Assembly (NCBI RefSeq): GCF_000306785.1 | Contig: NC_017955.1 | Location: forward strand, 3,658,001 to 3,722,000 | Length of the DNA: 64,000 bases | Reading direction: 5' to 3' | DNA from: Modestobacter italicus | Lineage (GTDB): Bacteria; Actinomycetota; Actinomycetes; Mycobacteriales; Geodermatophilaceae | Shown here: positions 26,961-35,473 of the stretch, piece by piece | Layout of the letters: the number at the start of each line of letters is the position of its first letter | How positions within the stretch are numbered: the first letter of the stretch is position 1 | Program-made: the position numbers and the translations under genes | The notes under the pieces: model-generated | Seen by the model: only the letters and a program-made list of their open reading frames with translations | The model's database searches: none | What the model was told of the DNA's origin: nothing

Positions 26961-29192
26961 ATGATCACAACAATGCATTGCGCACGACCCACCGAACCCT
27001 TCACACTCCCTCAAGCGCCCTGCCCAGGATCCGGCCAGGCCTCAAGATGTCACGTAGGGGATGCAGTGGACGAGCCTGTCGACTTGGCGCTCACCGAGGA
27101 CCATGAAGCCGAGCATCTACGAGGTGAACTGGCCATCGAGGCCGCCGGCATCGGCGCCTTCGACTGGGATCTCAGGAGCGGCGAGCTGGTCTGGGACGAC
27201 CGGCTGATGGAGATGTTCGGTTACGAGCCGTCCTCGTTCGACCGCAGCATCGACGGCTTCAACGCCCGACTGCATCCTGATGACCTCGACCGGGTGACCA
27301 GGGCACTGCAGTTGGCGATCGACAACTGCGGTGACTTCGAGTCCCTGTACCGGGTCTGCCTGCCCAACGGAGGGACGCGCTGGATCTCTGCCCGTGGGCG
27401 AGCTCTGTGTGACCCGCACGGCAACGCCAGCCGTTTGCTGGGCGCGGCCTTCGACGTCACGAGCCAGCACGAGACCGACCTGAGCGTCGCCCGCGTGCTG
27501 GAGGCCATGCCGGCCGCCTTCTTCTCCCTCAATCGCCGCTTCGAGTTCACGTATCTGAACGCCCATGCCGAACGCCTGCTCCAAGCCAACCGGTACGACC
27601 TTCTCGGCCGGGTGATCTGGGATGCGTTTCCGTCCGCGGTCGACAGCCCCTTCGAGTCCTACTACCGGCATGCCATGACCTCGGAGAAGAACGTCTCCTT
27701 CGAGGCGCACTACCCCGAGCCGCTCAACGCCTGGTACGAGGTGTTGGCCTGGCCGAGCGCAGAGGGCCTGTCGGTCTACTTCCTCGACGTCACCACTCGC
27801 CGCCGAGAAGAGGAGCGGGCAGCCCGTACCGCGGCCCGGTTGGAACTACTCGCCGCCGTCGCCGATGAGCTCACCGGCACGATCCAGGCCGAGCCAGCGG
27901 TCGCCCGGCTGGCCCAGCTCGTCATACCGATCCTCGCCGACTGGTGCGTGGTCACCTTGGTCGACGATCAAGCACCTCCCGGCTCACGCGCCGCCATCCG
28001 CGATGTGAGTTCATGGCATCACGACCCTGCACTGCGCCCACTCGTCGAGTCCTATGTCGACGTCCGCATTCCAGCGCTGCGCGATGACGCCTTCCTGTTC
28101 CAGTCGTTCGCCTCCGGCCAACGGACCATGAGGGCCGACGGCGCGACCGCTGCGATCCAGGCTGTACTCCACCCCGGCGAGGCCCAGGCTCTGATCGGCC
28201 GGCTTGCTCCTGAGTCCTTCGCCGTCCTGCCGCTGCGCGGCCGGGACCGCACTGTTGGTCTGCTGACCCTGTTCAACTCGGCTGAGCGAGGAGCCATCTC
28301 CTCCGCCGATCTGACGACGGCCGCCGAGGTCGCCGGGCGGGCCGGTCTGGCGCTGGACAACGCTCGTCTCTACCGGCAGCAACGACAGGTGGCCGAAGCA
28401 CTGCAGCGCAGTCTTCTCACCGCTCCCCCGGAACCCGACCATGCTGAGATCGTCGTCCGCTACCTCCCCGCAGCCGAGGCAGCCGCCGTGGGCGGCGACT
28501 GGTACGACGCCTTCATGCAGGTCGATGGCTCGACCGTCCTGGTGATCGGCGATGTCGCCGGCCATGACATCGCCGCGGCCGCGACCATGGGCCAGGTCCG
28601 CGGACTGCTGCGGGGCATCGCCACCAGCAACGACATCGGCCCTGCCGAGATGCTCACCCGTCTGGACAGCTCCATGGACCTGCTCCGGGTCAACACCCTC
28701 GTCACCGCAGCGGTCGCCCGCCTCGAGCAGGATCACGATCAGCGGCTCCGGGGTGTCACCCAACTGCGCTGGTCCAACGCGGGACACCCGCCGCCGCTGG
28801 TGCTGCAACCGGATGCCAGCGTCCTCGAATTGTCGACGCTACGAGCCGACCCGCTCCTCGGGGTGCTTCCGGGTGCCGACCGCTCCGAGTCGGTGGTCAC
28901 GCTGGACCGCGGAGCCACCGTGTTGCTGTACACCGATGGCCTCATCGAGCGCCGCGATGCTGACCTCGACAAGGGGCTCGACCGGCTGAAGACGGCGTTG
29001 GCCGAATTGGCGCACGAACCCCTGCAGGACCTGTGCGACCAGTTGATCGAGCGACTCGTGGACGGCCGGCCGGATGACGACGTCGCCCTCGTCGCCATCC
29101 GCCTGCACCGACAGGACCGGCCGCGCCCCATCGAGGCCGGGCCTCGGGTGCTACCTCGACCCATCCCGGACGAGGCGCCTCCCGACGATTGA
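26961..29192 (+). CDS. PAS-PAS-GAF-PP2C (SpoIIE) sensor phosphatase
   Basis: A 743-residue cytoplasmic signalling protein. Two PAS domains (about residues 55-165 and 170-280; GIGAFDWDLRSGELVWDD and AAFFSLNRRFEFTYLNAHAE), a GAF domain (~290-470) and a SpoIIE-type PP2C domain (~490-715) are in series. Metal-binding and catalytic blocks are complete: VGGDWYDAF, IGDVAGHDIAAA, WSNAGHPPPLV, LLYTDGLIERR and DDDVALVAI. It probably dephosphorylates a STAS-type antagonist to release a sigma factor when the PAS/GAF ligand state changes. The ATG at 26961 is used; a GTG near 27065 would drop about 35 residues of low-complexity sequence. Confidence 0.92.
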   Translation: MITTMHCARPTEPFTLPQAPCPGSGQASRCHVGDAVDEPVDLALTEDHEAEHLRGELAIEAAGIGAFDWDLRSGELVWDDRLMEMFGYEPSSFDRSIDGFNARLHPDDLDRVTRALQLAIDNCGDFESLYRVCLPNGGTRWISARGRALCDPHGNASRLLGAAFDVTSQHETDLSVARVLEAMPAAFFSLNRRFEFTYLNAHAERLLQANRYDLLGRVIWDAFPSAVDSPFESYYRHAMTSEKNVSFEAHYPEPLNAWYEVLAWPSAEGLSVYFLDVTTRRREEERAARTAARLELLAAVADELTGTIQAEPAVARLAQLVIPILADWCVVTLVDDQAPPGSRAAIRDVSSWHHDPALRPLVESYVDVRIPALRDDAFLFQSFASGQRTMRADGATAAIQAVLHPGEAQALIGRLAPESFAVLPLRGRDRTVGLLTLFNSAERGAISSADLTTAAEVAGRAGLALDNARLYRQQRQVAEALQRSLLTAPPEPDHAEIVVRYLPAAEAAAVGGDWYDAFMQVDGSTVLVIGDVAGHDIAAAATMGQVRGLLRGIATSNDIGPAEMLTRLDSSMDLLRVNTLVTAAVARLEQDHDQRLRGVTQLRWSNAGHPPPLVLQPDASVLELSTLRADPLLGVLPGADRSESVVTLDRGATVLLYTDGLIERRDADLDKGLDRLKTALAELAHEPLQDLCDQLIERLVDGRPDDDVALVAIRLHRQDRPRPIEAGPRVLPRPIPDEAPPDD

Positions 29193-29245
29193 TCCGGTCG
29201 CCGCCACCTTCAATGGTCGGCGTCGACAGGATCCTGGTGGCGGGG

Positions 29246-30643
29246 TCAGACCTGCAACTGCCGTTCGTCACCGGTGCGCCACTCGAGCATCACGACGCTG
29301 GCGTCGTCCTGCAGGTGATCCGCCTGGTGCTCCATGATGCGGCGCATCAACCGCCGCAGCGTCTCAGGTGCCGCGTCCCCCAACGCGTTGGCTCGGTGGA
29401 TGAAATCAACGAGTCGCTCTTCACCGAAGAACTCGCCTTCCGGTGAACGAGCCTCCACGATGCCGTCGGTGTAGAGCACCACCCGGTCACCGACGTGCAG
29501 CTGCGTCTCGCAGACCTCGGCCTTTCGCGTCTGCAAGCCCAGCGGCGGATGGGGTCGGCAGGTGCCCGGGGACACCATCGCACCGTTGCGGATGATGAGC
29601 GGGTCGGGATGGCCTGCGTTGACCCATCGCAGCTGGCCGGTGTCCAGGTGCAGGCGTGCGATGGCAGCGGTGGCGAACCGGCTGTCGGTGAACTGAGAAG
29701 CGATGACCTCGTTCACCGCCCAGGCGACGTCCGGCAGATCCACCATGTTGCGTCGAGCATGCCGATAAGTGCCCACGGCGGCAGAAGCCAGCAAGGCGGC
29801 CGGCAACCCGTGACCCACGGCATCCAGGACCATCCAGTCGACCACCGGCCCGTTGACGGCATAGTCGAAGGAGTCCCCTCCGATGTCGTATGCCGGCTCC
29901 AGAGCTCCCGCGATGACCACCCGGTCAGAAGCAAAGGTCAACGGCGGCAGCAGCTCCCACTGGATCTCCGCAGCCAAGCTCAAGGTCTTGCGACGACGCA
30001 GCCGGGAGAAGATGTCGGTGTAGTTGTCGGTGACCACGAGCAGCTCCGCCGCCAGAGCGACCAACGCCCGCGCCGCGTTCTGAAAAGCAGGCGTCGCCTC
30101 GCCGACGACCAGCTCCATCACGCCCAGCCGGTCGACACCATCAAGTAGCGGCAGCCACATGCGCTGGCCACGGGCATTCGTCGCGACGGTGACCACTTCT
30201 ACTCGCCGGAACGCACGTCCACCCAGCGATCCGTCGATGCTCAGTTCCTGACGGGCTGGCACACCTGCACCGCGCAACGGCTGTAGCAGGAGCTGCTCAT
30301 AGTCAGCCAGGTAGATGACGGCTTCTCGGGCCCCGAGTTCTCGAGCCCGCGCGGACACCACGGCCGCCAACTGGTCTGGCGCCAGCAGGTGCACTTCGCG
30401 AAGCAGCGCTCGTATCGGTGTAGATGAGCTCGGCGGGGAGTCAGCTTCTGGGTCCACCAGGGCAACGATCTCGGACTGAACAGCAAGGACCTGACGCAGC
30501 CGGGACTCCAGCGAGCCGGCTTCCCTGCTCAGCTGCCGAGCCTCACCGGGCGAGTCTTGACCAGTACGGTCGGCCGCGTCGTACAGCGAATCGACGGCAT
30601 CAACGAATTCGGAGGTGAGACGCGCGAGTTCCGGCAAGTCCAT
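29246..30643 (-). CDS. PP2C (SpoIIE) phosphatase with coiled-coil and GAF-like N-terminus
   Basis: A 465-residue protein. An N-terminal helical region (about 1-65, rich in Glu/Arg/Leu, likely coiled coil) is followed by a GAF-like domain (~85-215, AREAVIYLADYEQLLLQPLR, MWLPLLDGVDRLGVMEL) and a PP2C domain (~235-455). Active-site blocks are present: IGGDSFDYAV, VLDAVGHGLPAALLA, WVNAGHPDPLI, VLYTDGIVEAR and QDDASVVMLEW. It converges with the preceding sensor phosphatase and has a palindromic site (30665-30679) just ahead of its start. Two such phosphatases beside an RsbW-type kinase point to partner switching. Confidence 0.91.
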   Translation of the reverse strand: MDLPELARLTSEFVDAVDSLYDAADRTGQDSPGEARQLSREAGSLESRLRQVLAVQSEIVALVDPEADSPPSSSTPIRALLREVHLLAPDQLAAVVSARARELGAREAVIYLADYEQLLLQPLRGAGVPARQELSIDGSLGGRAFRRVEVVTVATNARGQRMWLPLLDGVDRLGVMELVVGEATPAFQNAARALVALAAELLVVTDNYTDIFSRLRRRKTLSLAAEIQWELLPPLTFASDRVVIAGALEPAYDIGGDSFDYAVNGPVVDWMVLDAVGHGLPAALLASAAVGTYRHARRNMVDLPDVAWAVNEVIASQFTDSRFATAAIARLHLDTGQLRWVNAGHPDPLIIRNGAMVSPGTCRPHPPLGLQTRKAEVCETQLHVGDRVVLYTDGIVEARSPEGEFFGEERLVDFIHRANALGDAAPETLRRLMRRIMEHQADHLQDDASVVMLEWRTGDERQLQV

Positions 30644-30980
30644 GAATCATGGGCTAGCCCAAGTATTTACATCGTAAACCGAATTGTCGACAAGCAACAT
30701 GGTTCGCGGTCCAACTGTGCACGACATGACAGGGAGCCTGACGGCCTACGAGGGGCATGCCGCGTTCACCCTTCGACTGCGACGCGCCCAGTGTCCGTGC
30801 AGCCAGTGAGCTCACCGCGCCTAACAGCTGGTCAGCCGTCCTTCATCGTTGCGACCCGCCGATCGTGGGTGTGGACGGGAGCAACGGCCGACCAGCGCCT
30901 CAGCGACGAGCCGCGGCAACTGGAGCCCATCCATGAACCAGAGGACTTGGACGGGAGGGTTTACGCCGTAAGCTCAGGCC
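30644..30980. promoter_or_regulatory. Divergent control region with two related palindromes
   Basis: The 337-base region between the PP2C gene and the ANTAR gene holds ATTTAC-ATC-GTAAAC at 30665-30679 and GTTTAC-GCC-GTAAGC at 30959-30973. Read on the minus strand, the first gives GTTTAC followed 13 bases later by GGGCTA, close to a SigB/SigF-type promoter reading into the phosphatase gene. Nothing else was recognised here. Confidence 0.5.
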
Positions 30981-31340
30981 ATGTCGGAGCAGGTCAGCAC
31001 ACTCGCTGCGGCCCTGCTCCGCGCCGAGAACCTGCAGATGGCGCTTCAGCACTGCCGCACGATAGGCATGGCCATGGGCATCCTCATTGAACGCCACAAA
31101 GTGACAGAAGATCAAGCCTTCGACCTACTGCGGGACGCCAGCAACCGGACCAACGTCAAGTTGTGGAAGATCGCCGACCAGCTGGTGCGCACCAGGGTGC
31201 TCACAGCCGACGTGCGACAGGCCGCCTCTCGGTCACCAGCTTTCGCGACGTCCGCACACGTCGAGCCTCGTCCGGCGCTCGACGGCCTTCGGGTATGCGA
31301 GGTGGCACCGGCCGGGATTGCCATCACCCATGGCGGCTGA
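30981..31340 (+). CDS. ANTAR-domain protein without sensor domain
   Basis: A 119-residue protein consisting of an ANTAR RNA-binding antiterminator domain (about residues 20-75; CRTIGMAMGILIERHKVTED, then AFDLLRDASNRTNVKLWKIA) and a short unstructured tail. ANTAR proteins bind paired hexaloop hairpins and prevent termination. No sensor domain is fused, so activity may depend on pairing with the GAF-ANTAR protein encoded immediately downstream, whose start lies 11 bases inside this gene. Confidence 0.85.
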   Translation: MSEQVSTLAAALLRAENLQMALQHCRTIGMAMGILIERHKVTEDQAFDLLRDASNRTNVKLWKIADQLVRTRVLTADVRQAASRSPAFATSAHVEPRPALDGLRVCEVAPAGIAITHGG

Positions 31341-32058
31341 ACCGCACGAGCAGCCGGACGAGGGTCGCCCAACGCCCCTCGGCGACGTCATGAGCAGCGT
31401 GGCCCGGCAGCTGCAGGAGGAACACGGCGACGTCGAGGCGACCCTGCAGATCATCACCGCAGTGGCTGCGGCGACCGTCCCCGGCGTGGACGAGTGCGGC
31501 ATCACCTACGTCGTCGGCCGCCAGCAGCTCGAACCCCGCGCGTGGACCAGCGAGCTGCCTCAGATGGCCGACGCGTTGCAGGACAGGCTGCGAGAGGGCC
31601 CGTGCCTCGACGCGGTGTGGGAGAACGCGGTCGTGCGCGTCGACGACCTCGAGACCGAGACCCGCTGGCCGCGGTTCACCCGCGAGGCTGGGGCGCTTGG
31701 TGTCGGCAGCATGCTGTGCTTCCAGCTGTTCGTGCAGGCCGACGTCCTGGGCGCGCTCAACCTCTACAGCCGGGGACCGAGCGCTTTCGACGACGAGTCG
31801 ATGGACGTCGGCCTGATGTTCGCCGGCCACGCCGCCGTGGCCCTGGCCGGTGCCGAACACGAGGCCGACCTCCGCGGCGGAATGACCCACCGCGATCTGA
31901 TCGGGCAGGCCAAGGGCATCCTGATGGAGCGGCACAGGCTGACCGCCGACCAGGCCTTCGGTGTCCTCGTACACACCTCGTCGGTCACCAACCGCAAAGT
32001 GCGCGACATCGCGGAGGAGCTCACCACTACAGGACTGCTGCCGCCGACGACCGGCTGA
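31330..32058 (+). CDS. GAF and ANTAR domain response regulator
   Basis: A 242-residue cytoplasmic protein with a GAF domain (~25-165, with a GPCLDAVWENAVVRVDDLET segment characteristic of actinobacterial GAF-ANTAR proteins) and a C-terminal ANTAR domain (~180-235, RDLIGQAKGILMERHRLTAD, then AFGVLVHTSSVTNRKVRDIA). It should sense a small ligand and act as an RNA antiterminator. The ATG at 31330 overlaps the previous gene; a TTG at 31318 is the alternative. The two ANTAR genes form one unit. Confidence 0.9.
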   Translation: MAAEPHEQPDEGRPTPLGDVMSSVARQLQEEHGDVEATLQIITAVAAATVPGVDECGITYVVGRQQLEPRAWTSELPQMADALQDRLREGPCLDAVWENAVVRVDDLETETRWPRFTREAGALGVGSMLCFQLFVQADVLGALNLYSRGPSAFDDESMDVGLMFAGHAAVALAGAEHEADLRGGMTHRDLIGQAKGILMERHRLTADQAFGVLVHTSSVTNRKVRDIAEELTTTGLLPPTTG

Positions 32059-32309
32059 CAGGCGCTCTCCGCGAGGCAGCTGGCGGGCAGGGAACCTGAC
32101 AGCTCGACCCACTGCGAACAACTCGACGAAGCGACCAAGCGCGGGCCATGGAGTTCCCAGTCACTCTGGTCGTCCGTCACCGTTCGCGGTGACCGTGTGT
32201 GTTCCGTCGCCCCGGCCAGATCCAGGACATCGTCATCTCGGTCTAGCCACGGTCGAGGCGGCAGTGCGAGGTGCTCGACGGCACCCACGTCGCCGGTCCC
32301 GGCACGAGG

Positions 32310-32980
32310 TCACATCGTTCCTCGCCGATGACCGCCGTGGCCTGCCAGAACTCTCTGCACGTCCATCGACAACGGCTCTCCGTCCACCCACACCGTGTCG
32401 ATGTCGGCGGGAGTCCCCAGTGCAAAGGCCCGCGCCACGGCGTCTTCAGGCCCGGCGGCTGTACGCAGCGCGATGTCCAGGGTGGTGCCCGGCCGCGGCC
32501 GGAGCCAGACCGCGTCGAATGGCTTGCCGACGCCCAGGTCACCCACCTCGTGGCCGAGTCCGAGGGCGTCGGCACCGGCAGTGGTCGCGAGGTGCAGCAG
32601 ATGGGCTGGGGTGAGGCAGTACCCAGCCTCCCCCAGCAGCTGCTGAAGGAAGTAGGCCTGCAGTCCCTCCTTGAGCAGCGAGAACCCGGTGCCGGCCCCG
32701 ACGTCGGAGCCCAGCGCCACCCACACCCCGGCGGTCACGTGCCGGGCGAGGGAGTAGATCCCGCTGCCCAGCGCGGCGTTGCTGGTCGGGCAGTGCGCGA
32801 TGCTGGTGCCCCGGCTGCGCAGCAGGGCCAGCTCGTCGTCCGTCGGGTGCACGTTGTGGGCCAGCACGCTGCTCCGGCCGAGCAGCCCATGACGGTCGTA
32901 AGTGTCGACGTAGCCGCTGCCCGCGAACAGCTGCGCGACAGCTGAGCCGACAGTCCGTCTGAGCTCGCCATCCCGAACAT
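32310..32980 (-). pseudogene. guaD: Guanine deaminase C-terminal fragment
   Basis: The frame encodes the last ~60 percent of a GuaD-type amidohydrolase: YVDTYDRHGLLGRSSVLAHN, the zinc-site region TSIAHCPTSNAALGSG, the conserved VALGSDVGAGTGFSLL with its metal Asp, and a C-terminal beta-barrel strand. Enzymes of this family are about 430-460 residues and need an N-terminal HxH zinc pair; here only ~220 residues remain and no start lies near a binding site. A neighbouring frame just upstream (LVIPADARMFGMASSDG) suggests scrambled sequence at the break near 32980. Almost certainly a relic. Confidence 0.75.
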
Positions 32981-33253
32981 GCGAGCGTCGGCCGGGATGA
33001 CCAGCGGTTCAGGATGCTCCTTCCGTCGCCTTCGTCTTGGGGGCCATCGCGATCACGTCAGGGCCGCCTTTCCCCGGGCACGGTGCTGGTCTTCCTGCGA
33101 GGACCCCAGCCAGATGCACGGGGTCAACCGAACGTGAGGCAATCCAGATTAGGACGTGAGCGTCTCGGTAGGGGACCATGCGGACGGGTCGGACGTCGGC
33201 ACCGTCAAGAAGAGACACGGTGCCTGTGCCGACGGCACGGCCCGGGAGTTCCG

Positions 33254-34288
33254 ATGGCGGAAACGCCGAGCCTGCAGCTGGCCAACGCCGCCTCCTCGAC
33301 CAGCTCCCTCGCCGAGCGCGCGCAGGAGATGCTGGAGGCGCTTCGGCACCTCGTGCCCTTCGACGCCGCGTGGCTGGCCCTCGCTGATCCGATGAGCAGC
33401 AGCTACAGCTCCCTGGCCAGTCGCGACCTCGACGAGGGCGTACTGCGGTACTTCAGTGGGCCGAAGATGGCGCATGACATCGAACTGACTCATACCAACC
33501 GTGCCCGCCCTCCGCTGAGCCCCTCCGATCTGCCCTACCCAGCCAGTGAACTGCGGACGTGGGCGGAATGCCTCATCCCCGCCGGCTTCCACGAGGCACT
33601 GGCTGTCGCCCTGTTCACCAGGGAGCAGCACCATGTCGGGTTCCTCGCGCTCCTGTCCGACAGCGCGGAGCCACCGCCCTTAGGCATGCGGCGTCGCTTG
33701 CACAGAGTCACCTCCGTCCTGGCGCGCGGAGCCGACCCGATGCGCTCGCTGGCCACGACAGCGCGAGTGGTGAAGGGCGCGACCGCCGGGGCGGTCCTCT
33801 GTTCCGATCGTGGCACCCGGCCCCTGCCCGGCCTCCACAGCGACACCCTTTTCGCCGATGGATCGCCGGTCGTGGCGATCGCCTGCTCGTGCATCGACGA
33901 CGGCCAGATCTTCGCGTCGTTCTTGTGGCCCCGCGGAGGCCGCTACGCCCCGGACGGGCACGTGCGCGTGACCATCCTGGCCAACGGGGAGCAGCCGTCG
34001 GCAGGCCTGCTCGGGACGGTCGTCATCTCCCCTGCGACCCATCTCCGCGGGTTGACGTCACGGGAGCTGGAGGTCCTCGGGTTGCTGGTCGACGGGTGTT
34101 CCAACCAGCAGATCGCCCAAGCGCTGGTCGTGGCGCCACGAACCGTGGCAACGCACCTCGAGCACATCCTCGCCAAGCTCGAAGCTCCCACGCGGACGCT
34201 TGCCGCGGTGCGGGCCGAGCGGGAGGGCCTCTACACCCCACCGTCGCCTCTCTACCGGGCAAGGATCACGCTGCCCTCGAGAACGTGA
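33254..34288 (+). CDS. LuxR-type transcriptional regulator with N-terminal sensor region
   Basis: A 344-residue regulator. The last ~65 residues form a LuxR/FixJ HTH: LTSRELEVLGLLVDGCSNQQ, IAQALVVAPRTVATHLEHIL, AKLEAPTRT. The N-terminal ~270 residues resemble a GAF-like sensor fold (LRHLVPFDAAWLALADP, EALAVALFTREQHHVGFLAL) but do not match a named domain with certainty. The ATG at 33254 has GGGAG eight bases ahead. It is divergent from the guanine deaminase relic. Target genes unknown. Confidence 0.83.
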   Translation: MAETPSLQLANAASSTSSLAERAQEMLEALRHLVPFDAAWLALADPMSSSYSSLASRDLDEGVLRYFSGPKMAHDIELTHTNRARPPLSPSDLPYPASELRTWAECLIPAGFHEALAVALFTREQHHVGFLALLSDSAEPPPLGMRRRLHRVTSVLARGADPMRSLATTARVVKGATAGAVLCSDRGTRPLPGLHSDTLFADGSPVVAIACSCIDDGQIFASFLWPRGGRYAPDGHVRVTILANGEQPSAGLLGTVVISPATHLRGLTSRELEVLGLLVDGCSNQQIAQALVVAPRTVATHLEHILAKLEAPTRTLAAVRAEREGLYTPPSPLYRARITLPSRT

Positions 34289-34823
34289 GCAGAGTGCGCT
34301 TCCCGGGCGATCCCGGGACGTCTGGCACACCGTGCGCGTCCCGATGCCGGACCGACCTCGTCGAGTCATCACAGCCATCGATGTCCTCCTGGTGACGACT
34401 GGTCGCTCTTCTCCGCGTTCCGCGCCCCATCGATGTGAAGCAGCCGTTGGCGCGGCGTGGACAGCCCCTGCCTTCGCGGATACGACGCCGGATGGCCCGG
34501 CTCCGCCGGGGGCATCAACCAGGGGTCCCGCTCTTTCGTCACCTGAACATGTGCCTCGCTGCTTCGAGCCAGAGTGCCTGCTCGGTCAACCAGTCGGCAT
34601 GCGTTCCGACAGGACGATGGCAACCTCGGTGCGCCAGCTGCCGTCGCCGGCCAAGCCGCGCGTGAAGCGACTTCGTCGGCGGTCCGCTCCGTGACCGCTG
34701 CCGTCGATCCGGGACGGTCACACGTTGCGGCGGCCATCGGTCAGCTCCGCCGCCGCGCCGTCGGCCATGAACGAGATGTAGACCCTGTGGTGACCTGGCC
34801 ACGTGGAGTCGGCGGCGGCCGCG
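34289..34823. other. Intergenic region with a short minus-strand coding relic
   Basis: About 535 bases. Nothing on the plus strand looks like a gene. On minus, 34718-34800 reads HHRVYISFMADGAAAELTDG in a frame different from the ABM gene and ends in a stop, which looks like the tail of a lost gene. Confidence 0.4.
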
Positions 34824-35150
34824 TCACCGTGGCTGGATCTCACCCATCGGGCCCCACCCGTTGATGTCCGGGGAATCCGTGTAGATGATCTGCGGCTGCT
34901 TCTCGACGAGCTCGGATGCCCGGTCGACGAATTCCTGGAAGTGAGCCGTGCCCACGTGAGATGCGCCAGCTGCAGCATCCCGGAAGCCCTCGACGCAGAC
35001 GAACGTGCCAGGTTCCTGCAGGCTCCGGGACCATTCGAAGAACAGACTTCCTTCCTCTACCTGTACCGCACCAGCGTAGTTCCCGGCGACCCTCATCCAT
35101 TCATCTATACGGTCGGGCTGGATGGGGAATTTGACGACGATCAGGATCAT
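34824..35150 (-). CDS. Antibiotic biosynthesis monooxygenase (ABM/quinol monooxygenase-like) protein
   Basis: A 108-residue single-domain protein of the dimeric alpha+beta barrel superfamily: ILIVVKFPIQPDRIDEWMRV, then EEGSLFFEWSRSLQEPGTFV and a FQEFVDRASELV helix, the standard ABM order. These proteins oxidise quinols or polyketides without a cofactor, or serve as small scavengers. The start is well supported by AAAGGAGGAGCAAC. It is last in the minus-strand order of the catabolic cluster but lies beyond a hairpin at 35399-35457, so it may be a separate transcript. Confidence 0.85.
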   Translation of the reverse strand: MILIVVKFPIQPDRIDEWMRVAGNYAGAVQVEEGSLFFEWSRSLQEPGTFVCVEGFRDAAAGASHVGTAHFQEFVDRASELVEKQPQIIYTDSPDINGWGPMGEIQPR

Positions 35151-35398
35151 GTTGCTCCTCCTTTGAGGCCGAATACGTTCAATCGCCTTGGGTCAGCCGC
35201 CCGCAGCGTGGAAACACCTACGTGCGTACCGGTGTGGCCGTCGGTTCCTGCAACGGAGTCGGCGATGTCTCGGGCGTCCGTACGGTCCATGGTGGCGCGT
35301 CCGCACAGAACCACAGGACCACCGTGGGCAGCGATCCCGGGAATGCGAATGCCGACAACGGCGAGTGCAGACCGGATGATGGATGGTCGCTGGTGCTG

Positions 35399-35457
35399 CG
35401 CCGTACCGTCTTCGCCAACCCAGCGCCCAGGCTGCGCGGAGCGAAGACGGTACGGCG
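35399..35457 (-). terminator. Perfect 17-bp inverted repeat
   Basis: CGCCGTACCGTCTTCGC (35399-35415) and its exact reverse complement (35441-35457) flank a 25-base loop. It starts 17 bases after the alcohol dehydrogenase stop on the minus strand, so it can act as that gene's terminator. It could equally be the remains of a mobile-element end or a DNA-binding site. Confidence 0.55.
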
Positions 35458-35473
35458 TCGTGATCGGCGGTCG

